DNA of 64,000 bases from Amphiura filiformis (taxonomy: Eukaryota; Echinodermata; Ophiuroidea; Amphilepidida; Amphiuridae). A model generated the notes under the pieces. The model saw nothing but the letters and a program-made list of their open reading frames with translations. It searched no databases and was not told the DNA's origin. Shown in pieces: positions 35,827 through 47,416 of the stretch (its first letter is position 1; each line of letters begins with the position of its first letter). The translations under genes and the position numbers were made by a program. The stretch is taken from positions 34,804,965 through 34,868,964 of the forward strand of contig NC_092628.1 of the NCBI RefSeq assembly GCF_039555335.1. Direction: 5' to 3'.

Positions 35827-37965
35827 CTAACTGTGATGCTTCTGAAAATGATGAGCTAAACTATTACGGAGTGAGAATGTTCTTTCACACACATGACATG
35901 CATATAATGCCTGACTGGGTGTAATCTGTTCCTTCACTTGACCACCTGAAGAAGTGGACGGATTGGACTTTGCTTTGTCCATTGAGTGAGTACTCGATTT
36001 GTGACCCTCTATATGTCCGACTTCTGATACCGATGAAGTCTTAATGTGTAGCTTCTTTGGTTTGGACACCTTTAAATTGATTGGAGAATGCCGATTTCCA
36101 GATACGATCTTCATATTTTGGCTACTAAGCTGATGCTGACTTGATGTTGGCTTCAGCTGGTCTTCTTCTGAATCATGGTCTTTTCTTTTCTGAGCATCTG
36201 GGGTCTTTTCACTAGGTTTTTGGAGGCCTTTGTTTGTCATTTTCTGCTTCATTGATCTGGAATTCCCTGAATGAATCCTGACTTGGTGTTCCTTGAGATG
36301 AGATGCTTTATAGTATCTCTTGTCACACATATCACAGGCATGGTTCTTCTCCCTCACTGGGGTTTCAGGTTTGGGTGTTCCAATCTCGCCTGATTGACTT
36401 TCCTTCCCTTCATGTACTTTTGAATAGTGTTCTTCCAAACGCTCTTCAGTTTTAAAGCGCATATTGCATTCCTCGCATGAAAACAACCTTTCCTGCTGTT
36501 CCCGTCTCTCAATCGGTTCTGACTTTTGTTCTTTTGGTGCGTGTTGTCGTTTCATATGTCTGTCCAGATTTCCTTTTAGGGTAAAGTTATAACCACAAAT
36601 CTTACAAGGAAATGTCTGCTTTTTATCTGGCACAGAGTGACTCGTTTTCTCACTGCTTCCACCATCTTTACTGGCCGGTGGGACATTATGTATAGCAGCA
36701 TAATGATCTTTCAGATGAATTTCTGAATAATAGCTCCTGCCACATATATTACATGAGAACAAAGTATACTCAGATTCAGTGCTGCTTTGTTCCGTCTCGG
36801 GTTTCACTTCTTTTCTCTTTCTGTGTGTTCTTTCGATATGGATTTTCAAGAGTGATTTTTTGTAAAATCTCTTGTCACATTTTCCACAAGCAAAGCGCTC
36901 CTTGTTTACATTTGTTTCACCTGGTGTCTTAGTGGTGAGCGAGGATTCTGTTTTGGGTGGGCTCATTTGCTCTCCTTTTGCTGGACTTGACTTCATTGTC
37001 TTTAAGTGTATCCTTTCGAAATGCTCTCTCAAGTGAGAGTATGTGTAATATCGCTTGTCACATTCACTACATGCATGACTTTTCTCTCTCGCAACTTTTA
37101 CTTCACCGGTGATATTTGACTTAGTTTCAACAGGCAGCTTCCTAGATTTTGACTTCAATCCAACATGCAAACTCTTAGTTTTATGCTTAAGGGTTAAATG
37201 TTTATTGAGGCTTGAACTGGAATGAAATGCTCTGGTGCACAGTTTGCAATGATACATTTTGTCACCAGGTGTTCCTTGCTCTTTTAGGTGAACCTCGTCA
37301 GATGTCTTCACAACTTGACTCTCATTGTTGCGGCCGGAGGTTGGTGGAGTTTCATGCTTAAGTGTATGTTTATAGAGACCTGAATTGGAATGAAATGCCC
37401 TGGTGCACAGTTTGCAATGATACATTTTGTCACCAGGTCTTCTTTGCTCTTTTAGGTGAACCTCGTCAGATGTCTTCACAACTTGACTCTCCTTCTTGCG
37501 GCCAGATGTTGGTGGAGTTTTATGCTTAAGTGTTAAATGTTTATTCAGGCTTGAATTGGAGAGAAATGCTCTGGTGCACAGTTTGCAATGGAACATATTT
37601 TCACTTGGCGATTCTTGCTCATTTGGCTTTTCCTTAGCAGACCTGACGACTTGACTTTCCTTGCTACCTGATGCTGAGGAAGACTTTGAAGAGTGCATTC
37701 TCATCCTGTGTTGAGTTAAGTGTGATCTGTCATGGTAACTTTTAGGACAATCATCACATGAGTATGGCTTCTCTCCTGGATGTGTTCGTTCATGACGTTT
37801 AAGATCCTGTAGTGTGACAAATTGGAAACTACAATACCTGCACTCATGTAGACTGCCAACTCTAGGTGATGCAGCGGACATTTCTCTAGGTGATGAGGCT
37901 GGTGGGGACATGTCACTGGATGATCGCGACACTGTACGTGAACGACGCTCATCGCTCATCTTCAT
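35827..37965 (-). CDS. C2H2 zinc-finger protein, 3'-most coding exon (12 fingers)
   Basis: An open frame of 712 codons ending in TGA. It encodes 12 C2H2 fingers spaced along the whole length, the first at about residue 42 (CRYC...HERTH) with a classical HPGEKPY linker to the second. Fingers 3-5 are near-identical HCKLCTRAF modules joined by repeated ESQVVKTSDEVHLKEQ linkers, which shows recent internal duplication. Finger 11 (CDMCDKRYYK...) and its flanks are nearly the same as a finger in the neighbouring frame at 37962-43663. The N-terminal 40 residues are Ser/Arg-rich. The likely role is nuclear nucleic-acid binding. The ATG at 37965 overlaps the stop of the upstream frame by 4 nt (ATGA). 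It could be the start of a separate protein, or the exon may be spliced in frame from the upstream one, for example donor at about 38035 and acceptor at about 37932, phases compatible (weak sites). Its frame is closed by a stop 22 codons upstream of the ATG. Confidence 0.85.
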   Translation of the reverse strand: MKMSDERRSRTVSRSSSDMSPPASSPREMSAASPRVGSLHECRYCSFQFVTLQDLKRHERTHPGEKPYSCDDCPKSYHDRSHLTQHRMRMHSSKSSSASGSKESQVVRSAKEKPNEQESPSENMFHCKLCTRAFLSNSSLNKHLTLKHKTPPTSGRKKESQVVKTSDEVHLKEQRRPGDKMYHCKLCTRAFHSNSGLYKHTLKHETPPTSGRNNESQVVKTSDEVHLKEQGTPGDKMYHCKLCTRAFHSSSSLNKHLTLKHKTKSLHVGLKSKSRKLPVETKSNITGEVKVAREKSHACSECDKRYYTYSHLREHFERIHLKTMKSSPAKGEQMSPPKTESSLTTKTPGETNVNKERFACGKCDKRFYKKSLLKIHIERTHRKRKEVKPETEQSSTESEYTLFSCNICGRSYYSEIHLKDHYAAIHNVPPASKDGGSSEKTSHSVPDKKQTFPCKICGYNFTLKGNLDRHMKRQHAPKEQKSEPIERREQQERLFSCEECNMRFKTEERLEEHYSKVHEGKESQSGEIGTPKPETPVREKNHACDMCDKRYYKASHLKEHQVRIHSGNSRSMKQKMTNKGLQKPSEKTPDAQKRKDHDSEEDQLKPTSSQHQLSSQNMKIVSGNRHSPINLKVSKPKKLHIKTSSVSEVGHIEGHKSSTHSMDKAKSNPSTSSGGQVKEQITPSQALYACHVCERTFSLRNSLAHHFQKHHS

Positions 37966-40900
37966 CTTCTTTCGGGTGGTGTGACAGGTGTCTCTGATGA
38001 AGATGATGCTGCTTTGTTCCTGGGGATTTGATCACCTTTTCGTAGATGTATCAATTCATGCCTTCTCACATATTTCTTTTGCGCAAATGCTTTGCTGCAG
38101 AACTTACACCTGAATATTTCCTGCTGTCCCATAGTGACTGTGGCACCAGGATGTGCCTTGTCCATGTGGTTTGTAAGATTTATGAATGATGAATACCGTG
38201 ATGTGCAATAGTCACATCCATATGCTTTTGAGGGACCATCTCCACCATGGGCCTTTTTCACATGATCCCATAACTCATTTTTAGTAGCAAATCTTTCATC
38301 ACATTCTTGGCATTTACGAGGTCTATCCTTGGCATGTATAGTTTCAATATGTCTTTTCAAGCTGTTAGAATGCACAGCTTTATTACAGTAATTACATGTC
38401 ACGCTCTTGGATCCACTAGGGGACTTCTCTGGTGAAGATGTACTGCTACTACTAGACACTTTCTCTTTTTTGACAGAAGGTACTTTGAGGATTTTTCCAG
38501 GTTTCACTTGCACAGATGATGTTGATGCTTTCTGCGTCTGCTTGAATCCAAATCCAGTACTTCGCTTATGAAAACTAAACGGCTTTGCTTTGCTCCTAGC
38601 ATGTGATTTCATGTGGGAGACCAAGCCTGCTTTTGTTTGTAATTCAATCCCACAGAGCTGACACTTGAATTCACCTGCACCATCTTGAGTACTTGAATGC
38701 AAGCTTCTTAGATGCAACTTCAGGTGTTTCTTCAACACATGATGTAACTGGAACTCCTTTCCACAATACTGGCACTTTCTGGAGTGTTCCTTTGAATGGG
38801 ATCTCACATGCTTCTTCAGGTCCTCAGGCGAAGGAAAACTCTTTTTGCAAACGTTGCATGAATATGGATTCACGATAGCATCAACCTCTTGCTCTTTGTT
38901 AACCTCTTGCTCTTTGGTAACCTCTTCCTCGGACTCTGATGACACATCTTCATTTTGTTGAGGATATGATGAAGTTGCCTTTGTTGACGACTGCAATGTC
39001 TGAGGAAGTGATTCTAACCTCACAACAGGCTGCATGGTTGTTTTCTTTGAATGGGGGAGTGGTGAACTGCTTGTTTGTTCAGTGGTTGCTTTTGAATGTT
39101 TACTGTTTATGTGGCTAGCTAGACCTTTACGAGCTATAAACTTAAGCCCACAGAATTGGCAAGGATATCCATTTACCTTATGTGAGGCTTCGTGTTTCAC
39201 AAGTTGATCCTTGTCACGGAAAAGTGCTTGACAGCTGCTACACTGAAATAACATGGGTTGAAAGTGCTCCTTTTCATGGGCCTGTAATGTTGCACTTGTT
39301 GGAAATGTTAGATCACAGTGAGGGCACATGTAAGACTCACGCCCTGACTGCGTTTGAATATGGTCAATCAGCGCCGACTTGAGCGTAAACATCTCATGAC
39401 AAAATAGGCAACCAAAGCTGCTAAGTGGTGCATCTGATGGTGCGGTGTGCGTCTTTTCATGTTTCTGAAGCTCAACCTCATTTGGAAACATCTTGAGGCA
39501 AAATTTACACTTGATTGATGCTTGCTGCTCTACATGAGTTTGCTGATGGTTAAGAAGAAGTGCTTGACTGGAGAAACCTTGATTACACTGATGGCACTTG
39601 AAAGCAGTACTCAACTCCTCTGCAAACTTTTCTTTTGGACCAGGCTTAATATGCTTCTTCTTGTGACCTTCTTCATGACGTTTCAGCTCATATGGATACC
39701 AGTATGCAACATCACAAGAACTGCATGTGTGAGGGCCTTTAGCTTGGTGAATTTTAATTTCATGATTCATGAGAGTTTTCCTAAAGGGAAACGATTTCGG
39801 GCAAAATCTGCATTTGTACAGCGTATCTGTTTCTTGTTTGACAACTGCTTCTTTGGATGGCTCGTCATCACTCTCTACTTCTGGTGCGTCAAAATTAACA
39901 TCATCAGCAGCATCGTCAACATCTGAGGACTCCTGATCAGCCACCATCTGTAATCGAGCCCTTTTAGCTGCATTTCGTTCTCCAACATATGGGGATGCAA
40001 CAGAAGTCATTTTCTGCTTCATTGATCTGGAATTCCCAGAGTGAACCCTGTCTTGGTGTTCCTTGAGATGAGATATTTTATAGTATCTCTTGTCACACAT
40101 ATCACAGGCATGGTTCTTCTCCCTCACTGGGGTTTCAGGGTTGGGTGTTCCAATCTCGTTGGCAGACCCAACTTTGTTTTCCACATCAGCACACTTCTCT
40201 TGATGTTTAATGAGACCTGATCGTTGATAGAAACCTTTCCCACAAGAGCCACAATTGTGAGGATATGGATTTATTGCTGGCGAAGAGGCACTACGTTTCT
40301 CATGCCTACTTTGATCTTTTGGTTTATTAGCATGATCCTGTTCTTTGTGATACTTCAAATGAGCATCCATTGCAAATTGCTTCCCACATTGCAAACACCT
40401 GTAAGGCTTACTACCTTTGTGGCTCCTCTCGTGCTGAACGAGGTTTGAGCGTCTCGAGAATAACCTGTAGCAGAACTGACAACGGAACGGTTCATTTTGA
40501 GCATGTTGATATTCGTGGAAAGACCAGTCATCTATTAGCATGAAACCAATTCCACAATAACTGCACTTGTATGGTTCATTTTCAGTCTTGTCACCTCCAT
40601 CATGACCACTTTGTTCCTTGTTATCATCTACCAAATTCAGTTCTAGGTCTTGTTCATCAGTTGGTTCTGCGTACAATGGCCTGCTTCTTGTTCTCTTTGG
40701 ATACCGATTGTCATCTTCATGTACATCCTCATCATCATCACTACTGATATACCTCTTCCTCTTCACAGATCTTCTTCTTGGATACCGATTTCTTCCAACA
40801 TCCTCCTCCTCTTCCTCCTCAGGGGAATCAGAATCCGCCTGTCCACCAAAATCACTGAAGTTATCATTGTCATCATCATCATCATCTGATACAGTCAAGT

Positions 40901-43663
40901 CATGACTGATTCTAGTGTCATCTTTCTTGTTCTTTCCTTTCATGTTTGATTTACCGTCATCAACAGACCTTACAGTATAATGTATACTCTTTAAATGTGC
41001 AAGTAGCATCTCATTGTCATCAAATACTTTCCCACAGAATGTACATGTAAATTGTGTCCTATGCACTTCTTCGTGCTGTGCTAAATGAGTGTTATTTGTA
41101 CACACATAGCCACAAAAACTGCATTTGTGATCAACATTTGTAGGGCTTGTCTGTGTTTCAGGAATTGAAGTTGCCTGTGCTGTGATCGCTGAACTTTGTC
41201 CAGATGTGCCTGCTTGAGGTATGGAGTGTTGTCGCAAGTCCCCTCGGCTATGGTTTCGCTTGTGCACTATCAGATCCCAGCTTTGATGAAAGACTGCATC
41301 ACAAACGTGACACACAAACTTGCTTTCACTAGAGTGTATTTTCTTATGCTCAGCCATCTTATTGGCATTAGGGAATTCTTCAAAGCACACTTGACACACA
41401 AATGTTTGGTCCTTTTCCACATGAACCTTGGACCCTGGCGCTATCACCTTATGGCCTGGATGGCGTGACCTGTTGTGCCTCAACAGCAGTAGGTACTTCT
41501 CAAAGCTTTTGGGACACAGCTCACATTTGTACTTCTTTTCAGTATGGGTTTTCTTGTGCACTGTCAAGCATACAGGACGATTGAATGTTCGATCACATTG
41601 ATCACACTTGTAGCTGTTCTGTTCAACATCACCTGCTTCATCATCTGATAATTTCTCCAACTCATGAACTCTGACATGCTGTATAAGACTCACTTTCCTC
41701 CTGAAAGAACGTCCACATGTTTTACACTTAAAATCACTGACTTTCTCATCCTCCTCATCTGTGTCACCATCCAATTCATCTTTCTTCTCACTTTTAATCT
41801 TCTGTTGGATGCTCTTCCTTCTTTCAGTTTGGCTGCCATCACTGCTGCTGTCCTCGTCACCAGACTCCCCTTCCCATGAACAACCTGATGAAGCTCCAGA
41901 GTCATCAGAAGATACAGGTTCCTTCTTCAACCTCACCTTCTGTATTTTATCAGAAGGGTTTGAAGGGCTTGTCGTATTTTCAACTCCACCACTTTGCTCT
42001 TGATGCTTTCCTTCAGATGGTTGTGAATCTTTTTGTCCTTCCGATTGAGCCACAGATGCCCTGTCCTCAGTATCCTTCTTTTCAACATCTTTTGGACCTG
42101 TTCCCACATCTGGTTGTCGTTTGATGACATCACCTTGTGCCTTGTGTTTCTTTTCATGTTTCATCAATATCTGATATACCAAGAATGTCTTTTGGCAATA
42201 CTGGCAGGTGAAATTCTTATGCACTCTCCGAATGTGCTCCTCGCGAAGCCTCCACAAAGTAAATGTTTGGCTGCAGTCAGAACATTGGTAAGGTGCTCCA
42301 CTTTGCTCTTTTACATTGTTTGGTGATTGACTAGATTTGGTGGTTTTACTGGCACTTGGTTGTGGTTGACTAGATTGGGTGGTTTTACTGATATTCGGTT
42401 GTGGTTGACTAGATTGGGTGGTTTTACTGGCATCTTTTTGTGATTGGGTGGTTTGTGCTTGATGAGATTGGGTGGTCTTACTGGCACCTGTTTGTGGTTG
42501 ACTAGATTTGGTGATTTTACTGGCACCCATTTGAGGCTGACTAGATTGGATGGTTTTATTGACATCCTTTTGTGCTTGGCTAGATTTGATGATTTTACTG
42601 GCACCTGTTTGTGCTCGACTAGATTGGGTAGTTGTTCTGGTATCATTTTGTCCTACTTCACTTGATTTCACTACCACATTCCCATGCCTTTCCTTTTTCA
42701 GATGAGCCACAAGACTTTTTTTCCAGGCATATTTCCTTCCACACGTGTCACAAGCAAACTGTGGTTCTTTTGGTTCACTACCTGCACATACAGTTATATC
42801 ACCTTCAAGTTCTTTGTTCTCTTCATCTCCATCAATTGTATCAGCTTGTTCTTTACCTTCACTAGACGACATCTTCACTGTTTGCATCAAGAAATCTCCA
42901 ATTGCATTTCCCTTCATAGTAACTTTCAACCTCTTTCGCCAGAATAATTTGTATTGCATTTTATGATTTCTCATGTGGGATCGCACACGCATCGCCTCAC
43001 GACAGAACCTCCTGTTACAGTAAATGCATCGATGACCTTTGTTAGTTGACGGCTGATGTGATGAACCAGAAGCTGTTAAACTTTCTCTTAATACCCCATG
43101 GGAAGAAACAGTATGGTTAACAAGCCCCATGTAGGTTACCCAGGATTCTCCACAAGCATTGCAGGCATATGGCAGATGAGCTTTCTTATGCTTCTTGCAC
43201 ACACTGTGATTGGCAAACCTGTTGTTGCAATGTTCACATTTGTATGGTCTGTAGGTGGTGTGCAATTTCAGGTGTGAATTCAGCTTGGCTTTGGAAAGAA
43301 ACAACCTGTTACACTCTTTGCATTTGCAGATCTTCCGTGATCGCCTGGATTTATCTTCACTTGCACTTTCATCTTGGCTAGCACTTGTGTCCTGCATTGC
43401 TTTTAGTGCTGAGTGTGCATTGGCTTTACCTGTCAAATTTGCATTTTGTCTTTCTATTATTTTATGTGCATTTTGCCTTTCATTGCATACATTATGCATA
43501 GCTGTATCCGGATTTGCTTTGCCTGTTAAATCTGCATTTTGTCTTTCTTTACTTGGCATTTGTTGAGTATTTTGGTTTTCTTTAGTTCTGATTTGCTCAG
43601 GCTTGTCCTCCTGGTTGGCAATCACATTCTTGTTGGGATCATAAGCGCTACCTTTTCCTGTAG
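37962..43663 (-). CDS. Giant C2H2 zinc-finger exon (about 34 fingers)
   Basis: An open frame of about 1,900 codons carrying about 34 C2H2-like fingers (one C2HC, one incomplete). Other segments are a Ser/Gln/Thr-rich tandem repeat at about residues 328-440, an acidic then basic stretch at about 910-980 (EEEEEE followed by RYPRRRSVKRKRY, a likely nuclear signal), and a Ser-rich segment before fingers 31-34. Many fingers lack TGEKP linkers, so they are not one continuous DNA-reading array; RNA or protein binding is possible. The first in-frame start-like codon is GTG at 43625, not ATG. The frame is open upstream to a stop at about 43681 and includes a good acceptor (ttaccattgcag) at 43664, so this is most likely an internal exon beginning about 43663 or 43657. 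The C-terminus after the last finger (Ser-rich, ending PPERR) looks like a natural end, so the stop at 37962 may be real. Confidence 0.85.
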
Positions 43664-45761
43664 CTGCAATGGTAATAGGTCAGACAAATGCTCTGTTAAA
43701 TCTGCATTTTGTCTTTCTTTAGTTTTGACTGGAGAATTTTGGCTTTCATTAGTTTTTATTTGTTTAGATCTTTCTTTCTGGTTAACAATCACATTCTTGT
43801 TGGGGTCATAAACATTACTTTCTCCTGCTGTTGAAACGGTTACAGACAAACCCTCAGAGTGAGGATCATCCGAAATTGCAGAAATGTTGTTGCTGCCGAG
43901 TATTCGCTTCAAGATGCCACTTCTTGAAAACAATTCATTTGTCGCTGCTGGTGAGGACGTTGCAATTGATGCAGCTGATTTGGTAGATGAGAGTGCTTTC
44001 TTGCTCACTGATGACTTCTTGGAAGCTTGCAGATGAACTTTATTATGGGAGCTAAGAGCTTGCCTTGTTTTAAACATTTTGCTGCAAGTGGGACACTTAA
44101 TGGTGGGTGGAGATATAGCCTTTGCAGATTTGTTGTGGTAGGCTTGTCCTGATACCTTTGACCTTGATAGGTTTGACCTCCCAGTTTTGGATTGCCTGTG
44201 TGATTCCATGTGGCCTTTCAAACTTAAAATATTGCGAAACTCTTTGCCACATTTTAGACAAATATGACAAGGTTTTGCCGCTGCAAGTACTTTATTTACA
44301 ACCACAGGTTCTTCCTCTCCTGTCAAGTTTGGATTATGGATCTTCTGATGAATGTTGAGATTATTCTTATCTTTGAACGTCTCTGTGCAGTATGAGCAAG
44401 CAAAGGACCCTACTGTTTCATCTTCAGTTGATGAAGATTCCTGTGGAGTTCTATGCAGCATCTGCATATGTTTATCAAGTTCTGCATTATCCAAAAAGCA
44501 AGCACTACATTCCTTACATATGCATGGCTTCACATCTGGATGTTGTTGACGCATGTGAGTTTTGAGATCCTCTGCACTAGCAAACCTGGAGTTGCAATGA
44601 TTGCAAGGATGAGGTGTCTCTAGATCATGGAGATGTTGGTGAGTGGCTAAGAGTTCAGCACGTGCAAACTGTGCACCACATACCTTGCACTTGAGCGAAT
44701 AGAGAGCGGATCTGGTGTGGACCAATTCATGTTTTGCAAGTTGTGTTTTTGTCTCAAATTCTTCTCTGCAGGTCTTGCAGCGTGGTCTTATGTTGTTCCT
44801 CTCCTGTTGCCTTTTAGACGCTTCTAAATACTTACAAACACCACAGAACAATCCCTCCTTTAGTGCTATCATACCTTTTGCAGTCTCAATAGGGCTTGCA
44901 CACCTACCACATTTCACTATCATAGGAATGTTTTGAAACTTGCCATGGTTTTGCCCTGAAGCTGATGCAGCTGAGGTACTCGGTGAACTCTTTTGATAAT
45001 TCTGCCATGAAGTCCACATAGACCTTGAATTGTTGCAAGATTGTGTCACCAAGTCAAATTTTGTGTGAAGATCTTTGTACATCTTGGTTTCTAAATGTCT
45101 TAGTACCCCAGAGGTCTTTATGTCAACATCGCAAATCTTGCAATGAGCAATCCCATTTCCTTTCGCTATAAATGGTTGCAATGTTTTTTTCGATAATGTT
45201 TTTTTCGATACAGAGGATCTATATGGTCTACCCTTTGGATAAGACTGCCACAAAGTCCACGCAGAGCTTGAATCCTTGCTAGATTGTGCCATCTTCTCAA
45301 ACAGTTGTCGAAGATATATGTGCCTCACGCCTTTTACATGTTTTGATACCCTAGTCGTCCACTTCAGATCAACATCACAAATCTTGCAATGGCCAAAGGA
45401 TTGCCCACTTCCTTTCAAGTGTTCATTCTCATGAACGATTAAAAGATCAGCACTGGTGAAAGATTTGGGGCAAAACTTACATACAAGATTAAGTTTACAC
45501 TTTCCAGTCTTTTTTCTTTGCCTGTGAGATCCTGGCGTGTACAGCAACAAAAATGGACGTCTACCAATCTGTGGTCTGTTCTTGCTCTCGGTATCGTCAT
45601 CATCATTATCCTTCACATACCAGTAAGGGCAATACTTCTGTCGATGCATCCAAAGGTGGTTGCGAAAATATCGCACATCCCCACAGAAATGTTTGCGGCA
45701 ATAGCGACACTTTTGGATTGGTTTGCGGTTTAGTCGGCAAACAGGCTTTGTTGGATAACTT
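43622..45761 (-). CDS. C2H2 zinc-finger exon following the A20 exon (about 11 fingers)
   Basis: An open frame of 716 codons. It starts without ATG; the DNA reads ttttgtcttgcag followed by AAGTTATCC, a strong 3' splice site, so the exon begins at 45761 in phase 2. The preceding exon (ending 48249) also breaks in phase 2, and the join makes an Arg codon. Content: a CRYC...H finger, then two tandem copies of an unusual module (HCKICDVD finger followed by a W-x2-WQ-x-Y motif), a Cys4-like cluster (CGRC...CGVC), then seven classical fingers and a Lys/Ser-rich tail. The last 60 residues are duplicated just beyond in the next frame (shared YDPNKNVI and KERQNADLT). The stop TGA at 43622 overlaps the next frame by 4 nt. 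A donor at 43818 (AAA|GTAATG, phase 1) and acceptor at 43664 or 43658 would join the two frames through an intron of 155 or 161 nt; otherwise a 5-nt difference between the duplicated ends has shifted the frame. Confidence 0.85.
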
Positions 45762-46376
45762 CTGCAAGACAAAAATGTTTGTTGGATGAGGTTAATACAA
45801 AATAATGCTGCAATTTAAAGTGATGTTGTTTTAATATACTATTGGATTATTGTGAAATAAATTATATCAACTATATTTTTACAAAAAACCTGAAGCTACA
45901 TGTAGTATCACACCGTATATTGTTATCAACATCATTTATATAGCATGTTATGGAAAGCGATGAATGTTTATTTTTCATGTAGGCATTAGCTTATATTACA
46001 ACTTCTATGAGACCACTAGCGATTGTCGAGACATGATGTATACCTCATGGAAGTGAGTGACAATGAGGGAGCAATGAAATGAGACAATCAGGGCATAATC
46101 ATGGAATATTTGAAAATACATTTTAAAGATTTTGTACATGTTGGACTTTGATGCAAAGTGTGTGAATGCGTATATATACGCTGTTTGTGTGTTAAAAACC
46201 CTGTACACACGGACAGACAGAAAAGTGATTACTAAATCCCATTCTGTACATAGTTCAGACGATACAAAAAGGGTCTTGGGGCGAAAATACCCAAGGCATT
46301 TGAGATGGAAAAAAGAACATCAAGAAAATGTGGTGTCTTTGGGGAAAATGGGTCACTGGGGGCCAACAAGAACTAG

Positions 46377-47131
46377 AATTTCGCGGTTCTCGACGCAAAG
46401 CGTCAGCCGCAATGCCTCCACCTTGACGCCCATCATTTTAACCGGTGCAATTTCACTTGACCCCAAAATGACCTTCACATTATTTGCCTCACTAAGGTGG
46501 CCGTTCCCACCAAATTTCATAAACCTGCAGAAATCTATGGCGATTTGACCCAAGATGACCCCCGAAATTACCTTGATATTTTTGCCTTGTTTCAGTGGTC
46601 GTCCCCACAAAATTTCATGAACCTGCAACAATAATATGGCGATTTGACCTCGGATGACCCCAAAATAACCTTGACATTTTTTTCTTCCTACAGTAGTCGA
46701 TCCCATCAAATTTCATGAACCTGCAACAATATATTTGCAATTTGACCCCGGATGACCCCAAATGACCTCACAATGACCTTCCGATTACGCAAATTTTGCG
46801 CTGAAAAGTAAATCAGGTCAAGAACCTCTGGCTGTGCTACTCTCTGCCAAGTTTCATCACTGTAACTTGTACAGATATCCAGATAATCTGTGCACAAGGT
46901 TATTTTGCTTGATATGCATAAATTATGCAAATTAGGTACTTAATTACCATATTTTGCGCCGAAAACCTGCTAAAATTTGGAGACCACCAATTGCCATCCC
47001 TCCACCAAATTGCATCACTATACGCCTTACCAGTTACGAGAAATTGCACTCGCAAGCTAGGATGGACGGACAGATGGACACCCAGACGGACGGATAGACA
47101 ACCAGGAAACATAATACCTCCGGTGGTGGCA
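46377..47131. repeat. Dispersed repeat with about 100-bp internal periodicity
   Basis: About 100-bp sub-repeats share GATTTGACC..GGATGACCCC, TTCATGAACCTGCAACAAT and GTGGTCGTCCC words. The left margin has gaatttcgcggttctcgac. The right margin ends in a GGACGGACAGATGGAC-type tail. A second copy of the family occupies 61295-61810 and 62406-62540. It is probably an old non-autonomous retroelement or satellite-derived unit; minus-strand frames through it merely mirror the repeat. Confidence 0.7.
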
Positions 47132-47416
47132 TAAAAATATGGGGTCTTTGAGAGGCAACAGGATAAAACAGGATCTTTAGGGCTGCGCATAATGTACAAT
47201 CTTAGTATTGAGGGGCCCCTAAATGAAATACATAAACCCTTTATAATAATGAATATTTTTGAATGACTGTTTAGAATGTGAAAATGATTTCCAGAACCAA
47301 GTCGTCTTGTAATTTCTGTTGGGCTCATATAATTTCTGTTGGGCTTGTATATTTCTGCCGGGCTTGTAAATTTTTTACAGTTACACGCCTGACTGGCTAG
47401 TGCCACAAAATGTTAA

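Noticed and set aside
39522..39926. Open frames on the plus strand through 38.6-45.8 kb
   Set aside because: They are antisense shadows of the zinc-finger exons: Cys/His codons read backwards give the typical hydrophobic, Cys-poor nonsense.
37962..45772. Polycistronic operon of three zinc-finger genes, suggested by 4-nt overlaps
   Set aside because: Two of the three 'starts' are not ATG and coincide with splice-site sequence, and the host is a eukaryote. Introns or frameshifts explain the pattern better, although the ATGA junction at 37965 remains open.
46132..46709. Open frames on both strands in the intron
   Set aside because: They follow the period of the dispersed repeat at 46377-47131 and encode no recognisable domain.
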